A DNA stretch of 64,000 nt from NCBI RefSeq assembly GCF_007859615.1, contig NZ_CP042295.1:744001-808000 (forward strand), in the 5' to 3' direction. Shown one piece after another: positions 1 through 8,918 of the stretch; the first letter of the stretch is position 1; every line of letters begins with the position of its first letter. Made by a program: the position numbers and the translations under genes. Under the pieces are notes generated by a model. It had not been told where the DNA came from, searched no databases, and saw only the letters and a list, made by a program, of their open reading frames with translations. The DNA comes from Mycoplasma anserisalpingitidis. GTDB taxonomy: Bacteria > Bacillota_I > Bacilli_A > Mycoplasmatales > Metamycoplasmataceae.

Positions 1-894
1 ACTTGATTTAATTTTTCACAAAATTCTTTCAGTAGCAGCTATTTGATATGGACGCATCACTAATAATTTATTTTGTGATGTAAAAATACAATATTTAGTT
101 AGAATTTCCAACAACACTCTTCTTTCAAAAAATGTTTTTGTAAAATCAACAAGATCAGGAATAGGATTATTTTTTGAATCTGCTCATTCACAAGCAAAAT
201 CCATACTATTTTTACCATCATTATAATTGTTAGTAAAATACTTAGTCATAGTTCCATTGGAAATAACAAATATCTGTACATATTTGTATAAAGAATTTAC
301 AGTATTAAAACTCTCTTTACTATATCTATTAATTTGATAGAACGCTTCAGAAATAAGTCTTCCTCTGGATTTAAGCTCAATATGTACAAGCGGAAGTCCA
401 TTGACCAAAATAGTTACATCATAAATATTTAAATGTATCCCATTTTGTTTGAATTGATTAATAACTTGTAAACTATTATTATTTAAATCTTTTTTATCAA
501 TTAGCTTTATATTTTGTTTTTCGTTATTATCAAAAGTAAAAGTTATTATATGATCTTCTTGAATTTGTCTAGATTTATCAGTTAGATTATGTTTAGGATT
601 TGTAAAAACTTCTTCACTAAATCTCTTTCATTCATTATCATTAAATTTAATCTTATTTAATTTTTCAATTTGAGTTCTAAGATTAATTAGTAAATCTTGT
701 GGTTCCTTAAGATTTTCTAAATATTGATAACCTTGCTGTTTAAGTGAATTAATAAGAAATTTTTCTAAAGCTTCTTCACTTTGATAACTTTTAGCTTCGT
801 TAGCAACAGATTTATACTGAGCTAAAATAATCCCAGTATTTAATTCTGCGATTGTCGATAGTTTTTTAACGTTATTTTCATTGGGATTAGACAT
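1..894 (-). CDS. hsdR: Type I restriction enzyme R subunit HsdR (N-terminal part, runs off the window)
   Basis: This is the first 298 residues of the motor/nuclease subunit of a type I restriction-modification enzyme, which cuts DNA lacking the HsdM methyl mark. The visible part holds the HsdR N-terminal nuclease domain: around residues 155-170 it reads YDVTILVNG followed by VHIELKSRG, the Asp and Glu-x-Lys of a PD-(D/E)xK active site. Several in-frame TGA codons must be read as Trp. The start is the ATG preceded by GGAGGA. It is the last gene of an hsdM-hsdS-hsdR unit and lies 13 bases after hsdS. The helicase motifs lie outside the window, so whether the gene is intact is unknown. Confidence 0.9.
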
Positions 895-907
895 AAATCC
901 TCCATTA

Positions 908-1577
908 TTATTCTTTTGGAAAATCTAAAAGTTTATTTCTATAATATTCATACTGTTGTTTTCTAAGTTTAATTTCCTTAGGTAAAGAGTTTTTAGTTCC
1001 TTCTGTTAACTCTGAAAATTTATCAAGTATTTTTACGATTTTGTTTTGTATTTCGATTGGGGGAATAGGGATTTTAATTTTAGAAATTTTTTCTTTTGAT
1101 ACATTAAATCTAGTTACTCCAGTCGTTATGTTAATTATTTGTTTTCTTATTAATTCAGATCTAAATAAATATTGAGAAAATTTCGGAATCAAAACCTTAG
1201 GTTCATTTAATCTTAAACCGAACGAAAAACTATTTAAATAAATTTTTTCTTTCGGAAAAAAATTGACAACCGAACTTAAACCAGCTTCTTCTAAATTTTC
1301 TGAAGATCCTGTAAAAAGAATATCTCCATATTTAATATTATTTTGATTTTCATCTTTATCTATGTAAACTCAATTATCTAAAAAATCTTCATTTAACTCA
1401 TCATTATTAAAAATATTTATATATGAAACATATTTGAAATTTCCATTAGTAAAATCATATTTATTTTTAGATTTTAATCCTGTATACAATTTTCCTATTT
1501 CACTTAAACTTTTTCACTCAAATTTTTCTGCTTCTTCAAATATAGGAAAATATTTTCTACTTATTTGCCACGCGCAA
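908..1577 (-). pseudogene. hsdS: HsdS second half (target recognition domain 2), out of frame in this sequence
   Basis: This stretch is the C-terminal half of the specificity subunit. It begins in the alternative frame right after the AG repeat and runs KYFPIFEEAEKFEWKSLSEIG through recognition domain 2. It ends in a second conserved helix, [19 protein letters not shown], that mirrors the one in the first half, and finishes with KLLDFPKE before TAA. There is no ATG near its beginning and no ribosome binding site, so it is probably translated only when the repeat length joins it to the first half. The coding frame is fully conserved with no internal stops, which argues for a reversible switch rather than decay. 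Confidence 0.75.
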
Positions 1578-2213
1578 CGTCTCTCTCTCTGGGCTATCTG
1601 TATTATCAAACGCTAATAATTTATCCTTATAATACTTATATTGTTTATTCCGGCGCTCCAACTCGCGCTCCAACTCTTTAACATAAATGTTGAATTTATC
1701 AAGTATTTTTACGATTTTGTTTTGTGTATCTATCGAAGGAATTGGGATTTTTAGTTCTTTTAATTCGTTTATATTGACTTTTTTAAATGTAGATAAATTT
1801 GAATTATTTATACACCATTCGGATATCTCATAAAAATAATGAAGTAAAAACTCTACTGATATTGTATTTTCGTATTCTTTTTTCACACTTAAGTTTGTAA
1901 ATTGTTGATTTGCTAATGAATCTTCATATAATAATCCAAATTGTCCAATAGTAGCAGTAGTGGAAAGTAGAAATGAGTTTTTTTTAAATAATCCACTACC
2001 TTTTACAGCCTCTTTAGTTATCTTCTGCTTTGATTTCTTTAATACACTTCCTTGCTCTTTTAAATCATCTAACCTAAATCAATTGTAAACACCATCTTTT
2101 CAATAATCTGGGTTATTTTTATAAGGGGTATAACCATTTCTTATTTCAAAAACTTCACCAATAGTTTTTCACTCAACTTTTTCATTTTTAATCAAATCTC
2201 AAATCTTATTCAT
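1557..2213 (-). CDS. hsdS: Type I specificity subunit HsdS, first half ending in a repeat-caused frameshift
   Basis: HsdS decides which DNA sequence the complex methylates and cuts. This frame codes 218 residues: target recognition domain 1 from the start, then a central conserved helix ([19 protein letters not shown]). That helix is followed by two tandem copies of Glu-Leu-Glu-Arg, encoded by two perfect 12-bp repeats. The frame closes at a TAG just after an (AG)5 tract on the coding strand (plus-strand 1580-1590). One extra AG, or loss of two, would join it to the second half and give a normal subunit of about 435 aa. The ATG overlaps the hsdM stop. As it stands the product has one recognition domain and might act as a half-subunit dimer, as known for truncated HsdS proteins. 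Confidence 0.85.
1580..1590 (-). repeat. (AG)5 dinucleotide tract inside hsdS, candidate phase-variation switch
   Basis: The coding strand carries five AG units plus a trailing A, read here as Pro-Glu-Arg-Glu-Thr before the premature stop. Adding one unit gives Pro-Glu-Arg-Glu-Arg-Arg-Cys-Ala-Trp and opens the frame into recognition domain 2. Slipped-strand mispairing at such repeats is the classic on/off mechanism in mycoplasmas. Confidence 0.7.
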
Positions 2214-3783
2214 CTTCTTCTAAATCCTTAACTATTTCATCAATGGCATTTCTTAATTCGTTAATTCTTTGAACAGTTTCTTGAATCTCTTGATTTAATA
2301 ATTTGATATCAATTTTTTCTCTAGTGTCTTCTTTTTCAACGTATTTTAGAACAGATAGATCATAATCATTCTTTTCTATCTCTTCTTTATCAACATATCT
2401 AGAGAAATATTGAATTTCTTTTCTTTCTCTAAATTCTTTGATAATATTTTCGATATTTTCATCACTAAGAATGTTATTATTAGTTTCTTTCTTGAATTCT
2501 TTTGATGCATCAATGAATAAAACCTTATTTTCAGTTTTATTTTTAGACATAACTAAAATACAGGTAGCAATTGATGTACCAAAGAATAAGTTATCAGGAA
2601 GTTGAATGATACAGTCAATAAAATTATTATCAACTAAATATTTACAAATTGTTTTTTCAGCACCTTTACGGTAGAAAATTCCAGGGAAACAAACTATAGC
2701 AGCTCTACCTTGAGATGAAAGATGATGTAAGGAGTGTAATATGAAAGCAAAATCAGCCTTAGATTTAGGAGCTAATCTTCCAGCTGGAGCAAAACGTTCA
2801 TCATTAATTAATGTTGGATCATCTTCTCCGATTCATTTTATTGAATACGGCGAATTCGATACAATGGCATCAAAAGGTTTTTGATCCATATGTAATGGTT
2901 GAATTAAAGTATCACCTCTTTTAATTCAGAAATCATTGTAGTTAATGTTATGCAAGAACATATTCATTCTTGCTAAGTTAAAGTTGGTCATATTTATTTC
3001 TTGACCATAAAAACCTTCTTCAATAACACCTTCACTATATTGTTTTTTCATTTGCAATAAAAGTGAACCAGAACCACAAGTAGGATCGTAAACTTTATTT
3101 ATTTTAGTTTTACCATCCATTACGATTCTAGCTAGTAATTTAGAAACAGATTGTGGAGTAAAAAATTCTCCTCCTGATTTTCCAGCATTACTTGCATAAT
3201 TTGAAATTAAAAATTCATATGCATCACCGAAAGCATCAATGTCATTTTCGATAAAACTATCAAAATTGATCTCAGCAATTCCATTTAATATTTTTGCAAG
3301 ACGATCATTTTTTTCTTTTACTGTATTTCCTAATCTATTGCTTGTGATATCAATATCATCAAATAATCCTTTAATATCTTCTTCAGAATCATTTCCCACT
3401 GCACTATTCTCGATACTTTTGAATATATTATCAAGATCTACATTTAAATTTTCATTAGTATTTGCGTTTTTCACAACATTAGCAAATAATTGACTTGGCA
3501 AAATAAAAAATCCTTTTTCAGTTATACTGTCATATTTAAAATTTTCATTTGCTATTTCGTCACTAATATTTTTATAATCAAAGTCTAAATTACCTGATTC
3601 ATGTTCATCTTTATTAAAATAATCATCTAAATTTTCTGAGATGAAACGATAGAAGAGAATTCCTAGTACATATTGTTTAAAATCTCATCCGTCAACTGAA
3701 CCACGAACTTCATCAGCAATGGCTCAAATTTTTTTATGTAATTTAGCTCTTTGTGTTGTTTGTTTTGATAAATTACTACTCAT
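2206..3783 (-). CDS. hsdM: Type I DNA methyltransferase subunit HsdM
   Basis: The adenine-N6 methyltransferase subunit (525 aa) of the type I system. An N-terminal helical HsdM domain is followed by the SAM-binding motif [11 protein letters not shown] near residue 230 and the catalytic motif IV near residue 310. Motif IV reads Asn-Ser-Pro-Tyr here, not the usual Asn-Pro-Pro-Tyr/Phe. The C-terminus is rich in Glu/Lys and helical. The length is normal for the family. It is the first gene of the unit, starting at an ATG behind a short GGGG-containing ribosome site, and its stop overlaps the hsdS start (ATGAATAA). TGA codons are read as Trp. Confidence 0.93.
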
Positions 3784-3861
3784 AAATACCCCTTAATATC
3801 TATTCTTATTTATATATTATAAATAATTAAATAATATTTAAATAGACATTCAAATAAAACA

Positions 3862-3887
3862 AAAAAATGTAGGATATCCTACATTAA
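3862..3887 (-). terminator. Intrinsic terminator with a perfect 20-base palindrome
   Basis: AATGTAGGATATCCTACATT is a perfect palindrome just after the stop of the leftward membrane gene. It is followed on that strand by a T-rich stretch. It separates that gene from the hsd unit. Confidence 0.7.
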
Positions 3888-3893
3888 AAATCA

Positions 3894-4539
3894 TTAAAGT
3901 GATTTGTATCTTTGAATTAAGTTTTGAAGATTATAAAAATTATAATCCTTATTTTCTTTAGTTTCTTGTGCTAATCAGAAAATTGACTCGTAAATATTTT
4001 TTATTTGTGTTTTATTATACTTACTTTCAATTTTTTTAAACTCTACAATCAAACCTAAAATAGGCATTATTGAAATAATTTTTGAACCAAAAGCATATTG
4101 TTCACTATCAAATTTTTTTGAACTTTCAAAAACAAGTTGTGTTTCATCTAAAACATACTCTTCAATGACAGAAATTGTTTTGATTTTTTCTTTCATTGCT
4201 TTTAATTTAGATTTTCAATTTAGTATAAAGTAAATTGACACAAATGCAGTAAAACATAATTCAACAAAATCTAAAATTAAAAAGAATCAAAATTGAGATA
4301 AACCTTTAACTATTTCGGTTTCCATTATAAAATTATCTTTAACAACAATAACATTAAGTTTTACTAATATTCCATAAATAAGAAGCATTGCAAAAATTAC
4401 TATATTAATACTTAAATAAATAAAAATAGTTTTTATTACTTTATTAACTTTATTTTCAGTTTCACCTTCAAGAATTTTGATTGCATTAAAAACATTCTTG
4501 GGTAGTTCACTAGTAGAATTGTCTTATAGTTAATATCAT
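3894..4539 (-). pseudogene. Two-segment membrane protein, frameshifted near its start
   Basis: From about 4525 down to the TAA the frame is open and codes roughly 210 residues. It has two membrane helices (IFIYLSINIVIFAMLLIYGIL and a second one around FWFFLILDFVELCFTAFV) and a charged C-terminal cytoplasmic part. A good ribosome site (AGAGGAG) and ATG lie at 4539, but that frame stops after nine codons. Removing one A from ATAAGAC would join MILTI to DNSTSELPKN and restore the gene. No family is recognised. It follows the RpiR regulator, whose last bases hold this gene's ribosome site. It is either a recent pseudogene or a sequencing error. Confidence 0.6.
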
Positions 4540-4549
4540 ATTTTCTCCT

Positions 4550-5335
4550 CTATTCTTGTCTGTATGAAGTTAACTTGATTTTTTCTAAATTATCACCCAT
4601 TGATTTCATACAATCATAAATTTTATAGAAAATTTCAGCTGAAGCTATTCTAGATTTCATAGAATAAAGTCTTAGTCCATCACTTTTTTCATTTGAATCA
4701 ACCTTAAAATAGAATTTAACCTTATTTTTAATTTCCTCAGGTATTCAAGATGAAATTAAAATAACTTTTGCTTTTGTTTTCTTAATGATTTCAATCATTC
4801 ATAAATGTTGTAAAGAGATGGAATTAACTATAATTACATCATTTTCATTCAAAATGTGGCTTAATCCAATTTGTTCATATTTATTTCACACCAAAATACA
4901 ATGTTTGTCCATTCTTAATAGTTTAAGATAAAAATCATAATTAAATCCTACTGATGAAGAAACACCAACTAAAAATATTTTATTAGCACTATTTAATATT
5001 TTAGCCGCTTTGTAAATTGAATCACCATAGTCTACTTTTTCAGTATTTGACTTAAAATCTATTAATAAATTATGAACAAAAATAATTTCTTTAAAATTTG
5101 TTAAATTTGTCTTTTTAACAAAGAAAGTCAGTGCTGAATTTGATACACCAATAGTTTTAGCAAAATCTATAGCTTTAGTGAATTTTTCACCATTTTGCAA
5201 CATTTCTAATATTTTTGTAGCTATATACGAACTTACATTTTTATCTTGTTTACTTATAGAAATAAGAGAAGATACATATTCTTCAGAACGACTATTTTTT
5301 GATTGCTCACTACTTGTTGTTTTTTTCTTACTCAT
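4550..5335 (-). CDS. RpiR/MurR-type sugar-phosphate-responsive regulator
   Basis: A 261-aa RpiR-family transcription factor. The N-terminal helix-turn-helix spans roughly residues 40-100 (ATKILEMLQNGEKFTKAIDFA, then GVSNSALTFFVKKTNL). The C-terminal SIS domain, which binds phosphosugars, starts with AAKILNSANKIFLVGVSSSVG near residue 110. The gene diverges from the peptidoglycan salvage operon that contains murQ, the same arrangement as murR-murQ in other bacteria. It probably represses that operon and responds to MurNAc-6-phosphate; this is inferred from context. Its -10 box (TATAAT on the minus strand) lies 8 bases before the ATG with no ribosome site. TGA is read as Trp in the C-terminal part. 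Confidence 0.82.
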
Positions 5336-5569
5336 ATATATAAATTATAGAAAATAACTGACATAAATTTTCATTTTCAAATGTGGAAAATATATTTTCA
5401 TAAAATGAATTTTTTATAAAAAATGTTAATTTAATCTGTTTTTAAGTATATAAATTAACTTTTTAGTTATTATTAAAAATATTTTAATAAAAATAAAAGA
5501 TTAATAAAAATATTTTTAATTTCAACCTATTATATTTATAAAATTTAGTTGTAGAGATAGGGAGGTTTA
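5336..5569. promoter_or_regulatory. Divergent promoter region with a palindromic operator candidate
   Basis: The spacer between the regulator and the salvage operon contains a perfect 14-base palindrome, GAAAATATATTTTC (5386-5399). It overlaps a second, shorter inverted repeat, TTCAT-AAA-ATGAA (5397-5409). Such a site between an RpiR gene and its divergent operon is the expected place for operator DNA. A leftward TATAAT lies at 5344-5349 (reverse strand). On the plus strand TATATT/TATAAA-like boxes lie near 5530-5545, and a strong ribosome site (AGGGAGG) precedes the lipoprotein start. No regulator binding has been shown. Confidence 0.5.
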
Positions 5570-6856
5570 ATGAAGTTAAACAAAAAAGTTTTTACTTTGA
5601 TTTTTGGAGCTTCTACAATACTAACAACATTACCATTAGTATCATGCGTTCAAAAATCTGAAGAAGTAAAAAATATTGAAAATTCAAATAAAGAAATCAA
5701 TCTTTCAATAACTTATTCAAATGAATTGAAGGCTAAAATTGATGATATTGAAAAATTCAATAAAGAAAGTTTAAGTGGAGGAAAAAATTCTCATTTACTA
5801 AATGAATCTAAAGCTGAAATTGCTAAAGCTAAAGAACTTTTAAATAAAGTAAATGCATTAATTTCTGAACACAAAAGTTATGAAAATAACGCTGATCTTA
5901 AAAATAAAATTGATGAATTTGCTAAATTCATTCAATCAGTAAAAGATAGAGCACCATTTGAATTAGTAAATGGATACTCAAAATATCTTACAGAAAATGA
6001 CTATGCAATCCTAACATATACATCTACAAAAAATAAAATTAAAGATGTTTTAAGTAAAACAGCTGAATGAAAAAAAGAAAATATTTCAAAAAATGAATTA
6101 TTAGTAAGAATTGCTAATGAATTCATGGATGTGAAATATACAGCTGAAAGACTAATAGGATCACCAAATACATCTGAAATTTTAGTTGTTGATCTTGATA
6201 ACTTAGATTGCTTTACATATTTAGATTATATTTATGCATTTGTTAATTCAAATAATGAAGATGAATTTATGCAAAACTTAGTTAATACTAGATATGTAAA
6301 TGGTAAAGTAAGTTATGAAACCAGAAAACACTACTTTACTGACTGAGCTAGTGAAAAATTCTCACCTACAGGTTTACAAATGACTAATGTTGTAGACAAA
6401 AATATTTTAGGTGAAGATAAAGTGACGACACTTACATTCAATAGAAACATCAAAAAAGACACTGGTAAAGAAGTATTAGCAGGAACTGGAAGTGAAGTAA
6501 GAGAAATCAGTTATGTAAATTATGATAAAGTTACTGATGAACTTCTTTACAAATACTTCAAAGAAGGAGATATTGTAACTTTAGCAGCTCCTTCAAGCTT
6601 AAACGATTGACTTGATGTAACACACTGTGGTTTATTAATATTTAAAGATGAAGTTGATAAAAATGGCCAAACAGTTAAAAAAGCATACTACAGAAATGCT
6701 TCATCAAGTGCAAAAAACATGAAAGTAGTTGACACACCTCTTGTAGATTACTTACAAGACAGAAACATCAACACTAAAGAAAGTAACGCACAAGGTAAAA
6801 CAGTTTACTATAATCCAGCTAAAGTTCCTGGTATTCTAATTTATAGAGCTGTGTAG
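5570..6856 (+). CDS. Surface lipoprotein with DUF1460 (N-acetylmuramoyl-L-alanine amidase-like) domain
   Basis: A 428-aa lipoprotein with signal peptide and lipobox (LPLVSC, Cys26), so it should sit on the outer face of the membrane. After a helical spacer, residues about 175-428 match the DUF1460 family of NlpC/P60-like peptidoglycan amidases. Cys214 lies in LDCFTYLDY, RYVNGKVSYETRKHYFTDW follows, and His352 lies in VTHCGLLIF; these fit the catalytic Cys/His dyad. The domain ends with RNASSSAKNM and GILIYRA, also typical. It opens the operon with murQ, so the likely job is stripping stem peptides from MurNAc of foreign wall fragments before sugar uptake. Family assignment rests on motif recognition; activity is inferred. 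TGA codons encode Trp, including the one in HYFTDW. Confidence 0.8.
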
Positions 6857-6873
6857 AATCGGAGGAATTTGAG

Positions 6874-7752
6874 GTGAATGAAATTTCTAAACTAGATACT
6901 GAACAGAGAAATCCAAGAACCACAAATTTATCTAAAATTTCTACTGTTGAAATTGTAGAAAAATTCAATTATGAAGATTCACTTGTTCCACCATTAGTGC
7001 TTAAACACAAAGAACAAATCGCTCAAATTATTGAAATTGCTCACAAGCAACTTAAAGAATTTGATGGAAGAATTGTTTATATTGGAGCTGGTACTAGTGG
7101 AAGAATCGGTATTTTAGATGCTTCTGAAATATATCCAACTTTTGGTGTTAAAAACAAAGTTATTGGACTAATTGCTGGTGGTTTAGATGCAATAATCACT
7201 CCACAAGAAGGTTCAGAAGATAATAGAGAACAAGCGATCATCGACTTAAAGAATATAAATTTAAGTAAAAATGATATTCTAATTGGTTTAACAGCATCAG
7301 GAAGAACTCCATATGTTGTTTCTGGATTAGAATATGCAAAAAAAATCGGTGCAAAAACAGCTTTTATTTGTAATAGTATAAACTCACCAACATCAAAATG
7401 GGTTGATGTGGCTGTTGAAATAGAAACTGGCGCCGAAACAATAACAGGTTCAACCAGATTAAAAGCAGGTACTTCACAAAAATTAGTTTGCAACATGATT
7501 TCATCTTCAGTAATGATAAAACTAGGTTATGTCGAAGAAAACTTTATGATAAATGTTGTACCTTCAAATCAAAAATTACGTGAAAGATGTATTAATATGA
7601 TTATGCAAATAACAAAAAAAGAACGTGATTTTGTTGAAGAAATATTTAAGGTTGCCAACAATGTTAAAATCTCTATTTTAATGATTGAAAACAATTTTAC
7701 TTATGAACAAGCTAAAAAGGAGTACGAAAAAATTTATGGATCAAGAAATTAA
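6874..7752 (+). CDS. murQ: N-acetylmuramic acid 6-phosphate etherase MurQ
   Basis: MurQ (292 aa) splits the lactyl ether of MurNAc-6-phosphate to give GlcNAc-6-phosphate and D-lactate. The SIS fold shows the family signature GAGTSGRIGILDASE near residue 71, with the catalytic Glu at its end. GLTASGRTPYVVSGLEYA and SGSTRLKAGTSQKLVCNM-like segments follow (here TGSTRLKAGTSQKLVCNMI). The length is normal. The start is a GTG 8 bases after GGAGG. The 3' end overlaps the EIIA gene. A wall-less cell makes no MurNAc of its own, so this enzyme points to use of exogenous muropeptides. Confidence 0.95.
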   Translation: MNEISKLDTEQRNPRTTNLSKISTVEIVEKFNYEDSLVPPLVLKHKEQIAQIIEIAHKQLKEFDGRIVYIGAGTSGRIGILDASEIYPTFGVKNKVIGLIAGGLDAIITPQEGSEDNREQAIIDLKNINLSKNDILIGLTASGRTPYVVSGLEYAKKIGAKTAFICNSINSPTSKWVDVAVEIETGAETITGSTRLKAGTSQKLVCNMISSSVMIKLGYVEENFMINVVPSNQKLRERCINMIMQITKKERDFVEEIFKVANNVKISILMIENNFTYEQAKKEYEKIYGSRN

Positions 7753-8059
7753 TGTAGAATTAATTGCTTTTGAACTAATTGCTAATAGTGGTGGAGCAAA
7801 AGCATTATTCTTAGAAGCGTTAGATCACGCTATTGAATCTGAATTTGAACTTGCTAATCAAAAAATCAAAGAAGGAAAGCAATTATTACAAAATGTTCAC
7901 AGTTCTCATGCTGAATTACTTACAGCTGAAGCTAATAAACAAGTTAATAATATACCTTTATTACTTATTCATGCTGAAGATCAATTCATGCAAGCTGAAA
8001 GTGCATTAATACTTGCTGAAAAAACAATAAAAATATTTAAAAAACTAAATATTAAATAG
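7736..8059 (+). CDS. PTS EIIA, lactose/cellobiose/chitobiose family
   Basis: A 107-aa soluble phosphocarrier that passes phosphate from HPr to EIIB. The family's phosphorylated His is at residue 79 (LLLIHAEDQFM), and the N-terminal helix FELIANSGGAKALFLEAL is typical. The start at this ATG gives the normal family length and has AAGGAG upstream; an earlier ATG in the same frame lies deep inside murQ and is less likely. It overlaps murQ by 17 bases, so translation is probably coupled. Confidence 0.88.
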   Translation: MDQEINVELIAFELIANSGGAKALFLEALDHAIESEFELANQKIKEGKQLLQNVHSSHAELLTAEANKQVNNIPLLLIHAEDQFMQAESALILAEKTIKIFKKLNIK

Positions 8060-8070
8060 AAAGGAAAGAC

Positions 8071-8610
8071 ATGTTAAAAGGGAAAATAATTCGCCCATTT
8101 GTACTTTCATTATTAAGTGTAATATTTTCTATTATTGCTACATTGTCATTCATTCCTAAGATTATTCAATCAGGAAAGAGCAATTATGCAATTGAAGCAC
8201 ACAAATATGGTGATATTAACATGAATGTTACCGTAATTATTATGGTTTTATTTGCTGCTTTAGCACTTTATTATGTCGTAAGAGGATTAATTAAGAATAA
8301 AAAAGATGGAATTGTCGGAACAAAAAAAGACAACATTTTATCAATCTTAGTTATTTCTATAACAATTATTGCAGTAATTACAGCAATTTATAGTGCTATT
8401 GCCTACAAAGCATTTGAACCTAGTTTAGCATATGAACTACTTGAAGGTGGAAACCCACTTATTGAAAGTAAGTTAAATGTCTTAACAGCAAATAACGAAA
8501 AAATCAAATATATCATTTTATCAGTTGTATTTGTTTACTTCATTCTTGTTGCAACATTTTTAGTAGTATCAATAGTACTTAAAAAATCTAAAAAAGAGGA
8601 AGTAAAATAA
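8071..8610 (+). CDS. Four-helix membrane protein of unknown function in the salvage operon
   Basis: A 179-aa protein with about four membrane segments (residues ~10-30, 50-68, 88-110, 148-170). A loop with Tyr/Glu-rich sequence (YELLEGGNPLIESKLNVL) lies between the last two. No family is recognised. It has a clear ribosome site (GAAAGGAAAG) and its stop overlaps the EIIB start (TAATG). It therefore sits between EIIA and EIIB in the same mRNA and is a candidate accessory part of the sugar transporter. Confidence 0.7.
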   Translation: MLKGKIIRPFVLSLLSVIFSIIATLSFIPKIIQSGKSNYAIEAHKYGDINMNVTVIIMVLFAALALYYVVRGLIKNKKDGIVGTKKDNILSILVISITIIAVITAIYSAIAYKAFEPSLAYELLEGGNPLIESKLNVLTANNEKIKYIILSVVFVYFILVATFLVVSIVLKKSKKEEVK

Positions 8611-8918
8611 TGAAAGTTTTATTAATTTGTTCTGGTGGAATGAGTACACAAATGCTAATTAATTCACTAGAAAAAGAAGCTAAAAATCTAAACATTGATA
8701 ATTTCAGTGCAAATGCTATTGGAATTCCAGAAATGGATGAATATCAAAATGATTTTGACATCGTTTTACTAGCTCCTCAAGTTAAATATAGATTTGAACA
8801 AATTGAGGAATTTGCTAAAAATAAAAATAAGTTAATTTACCAAATTCAAATGTCTGAATATACTCCACTTGGAGCAGGTAAATTACTAACCAATATTAAA
8901 AGATTAATGGAGGAATAA
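8610..8918 (+). CDS. PTS EIIB, lactose/cellobiose/chitobiose family
   Basis: A 102-aa cytoplasmic PTS component. The phosphorylated Cys7 lies in the N-terminal loop LLICSGGMST, and LLAPQVKYRF is the second typical motif. It carries phosphate from EIIA to the sugar during transport by EIIC. It is translationally coupled at both ends through TAATG overlaps, so EIIA, EIIB and EIIC are separate chains made from one message. Confidence 0.9.
   Translation: MKVLLICSGGMSTQMLINSLEKEAKNLNIDNFSANAIGIPEMDEYQNDFDIVLLAPQVKYRFEQIEEFAKNKNKLIYQIQMSEYTPLGAGKLLTNIKRLMEE

Noticed and set aside
7077..7496. A 139-codon minus-strand frame
   Set aside because: Antisense shadow of murQ, whose protein motifs are unmistakable.
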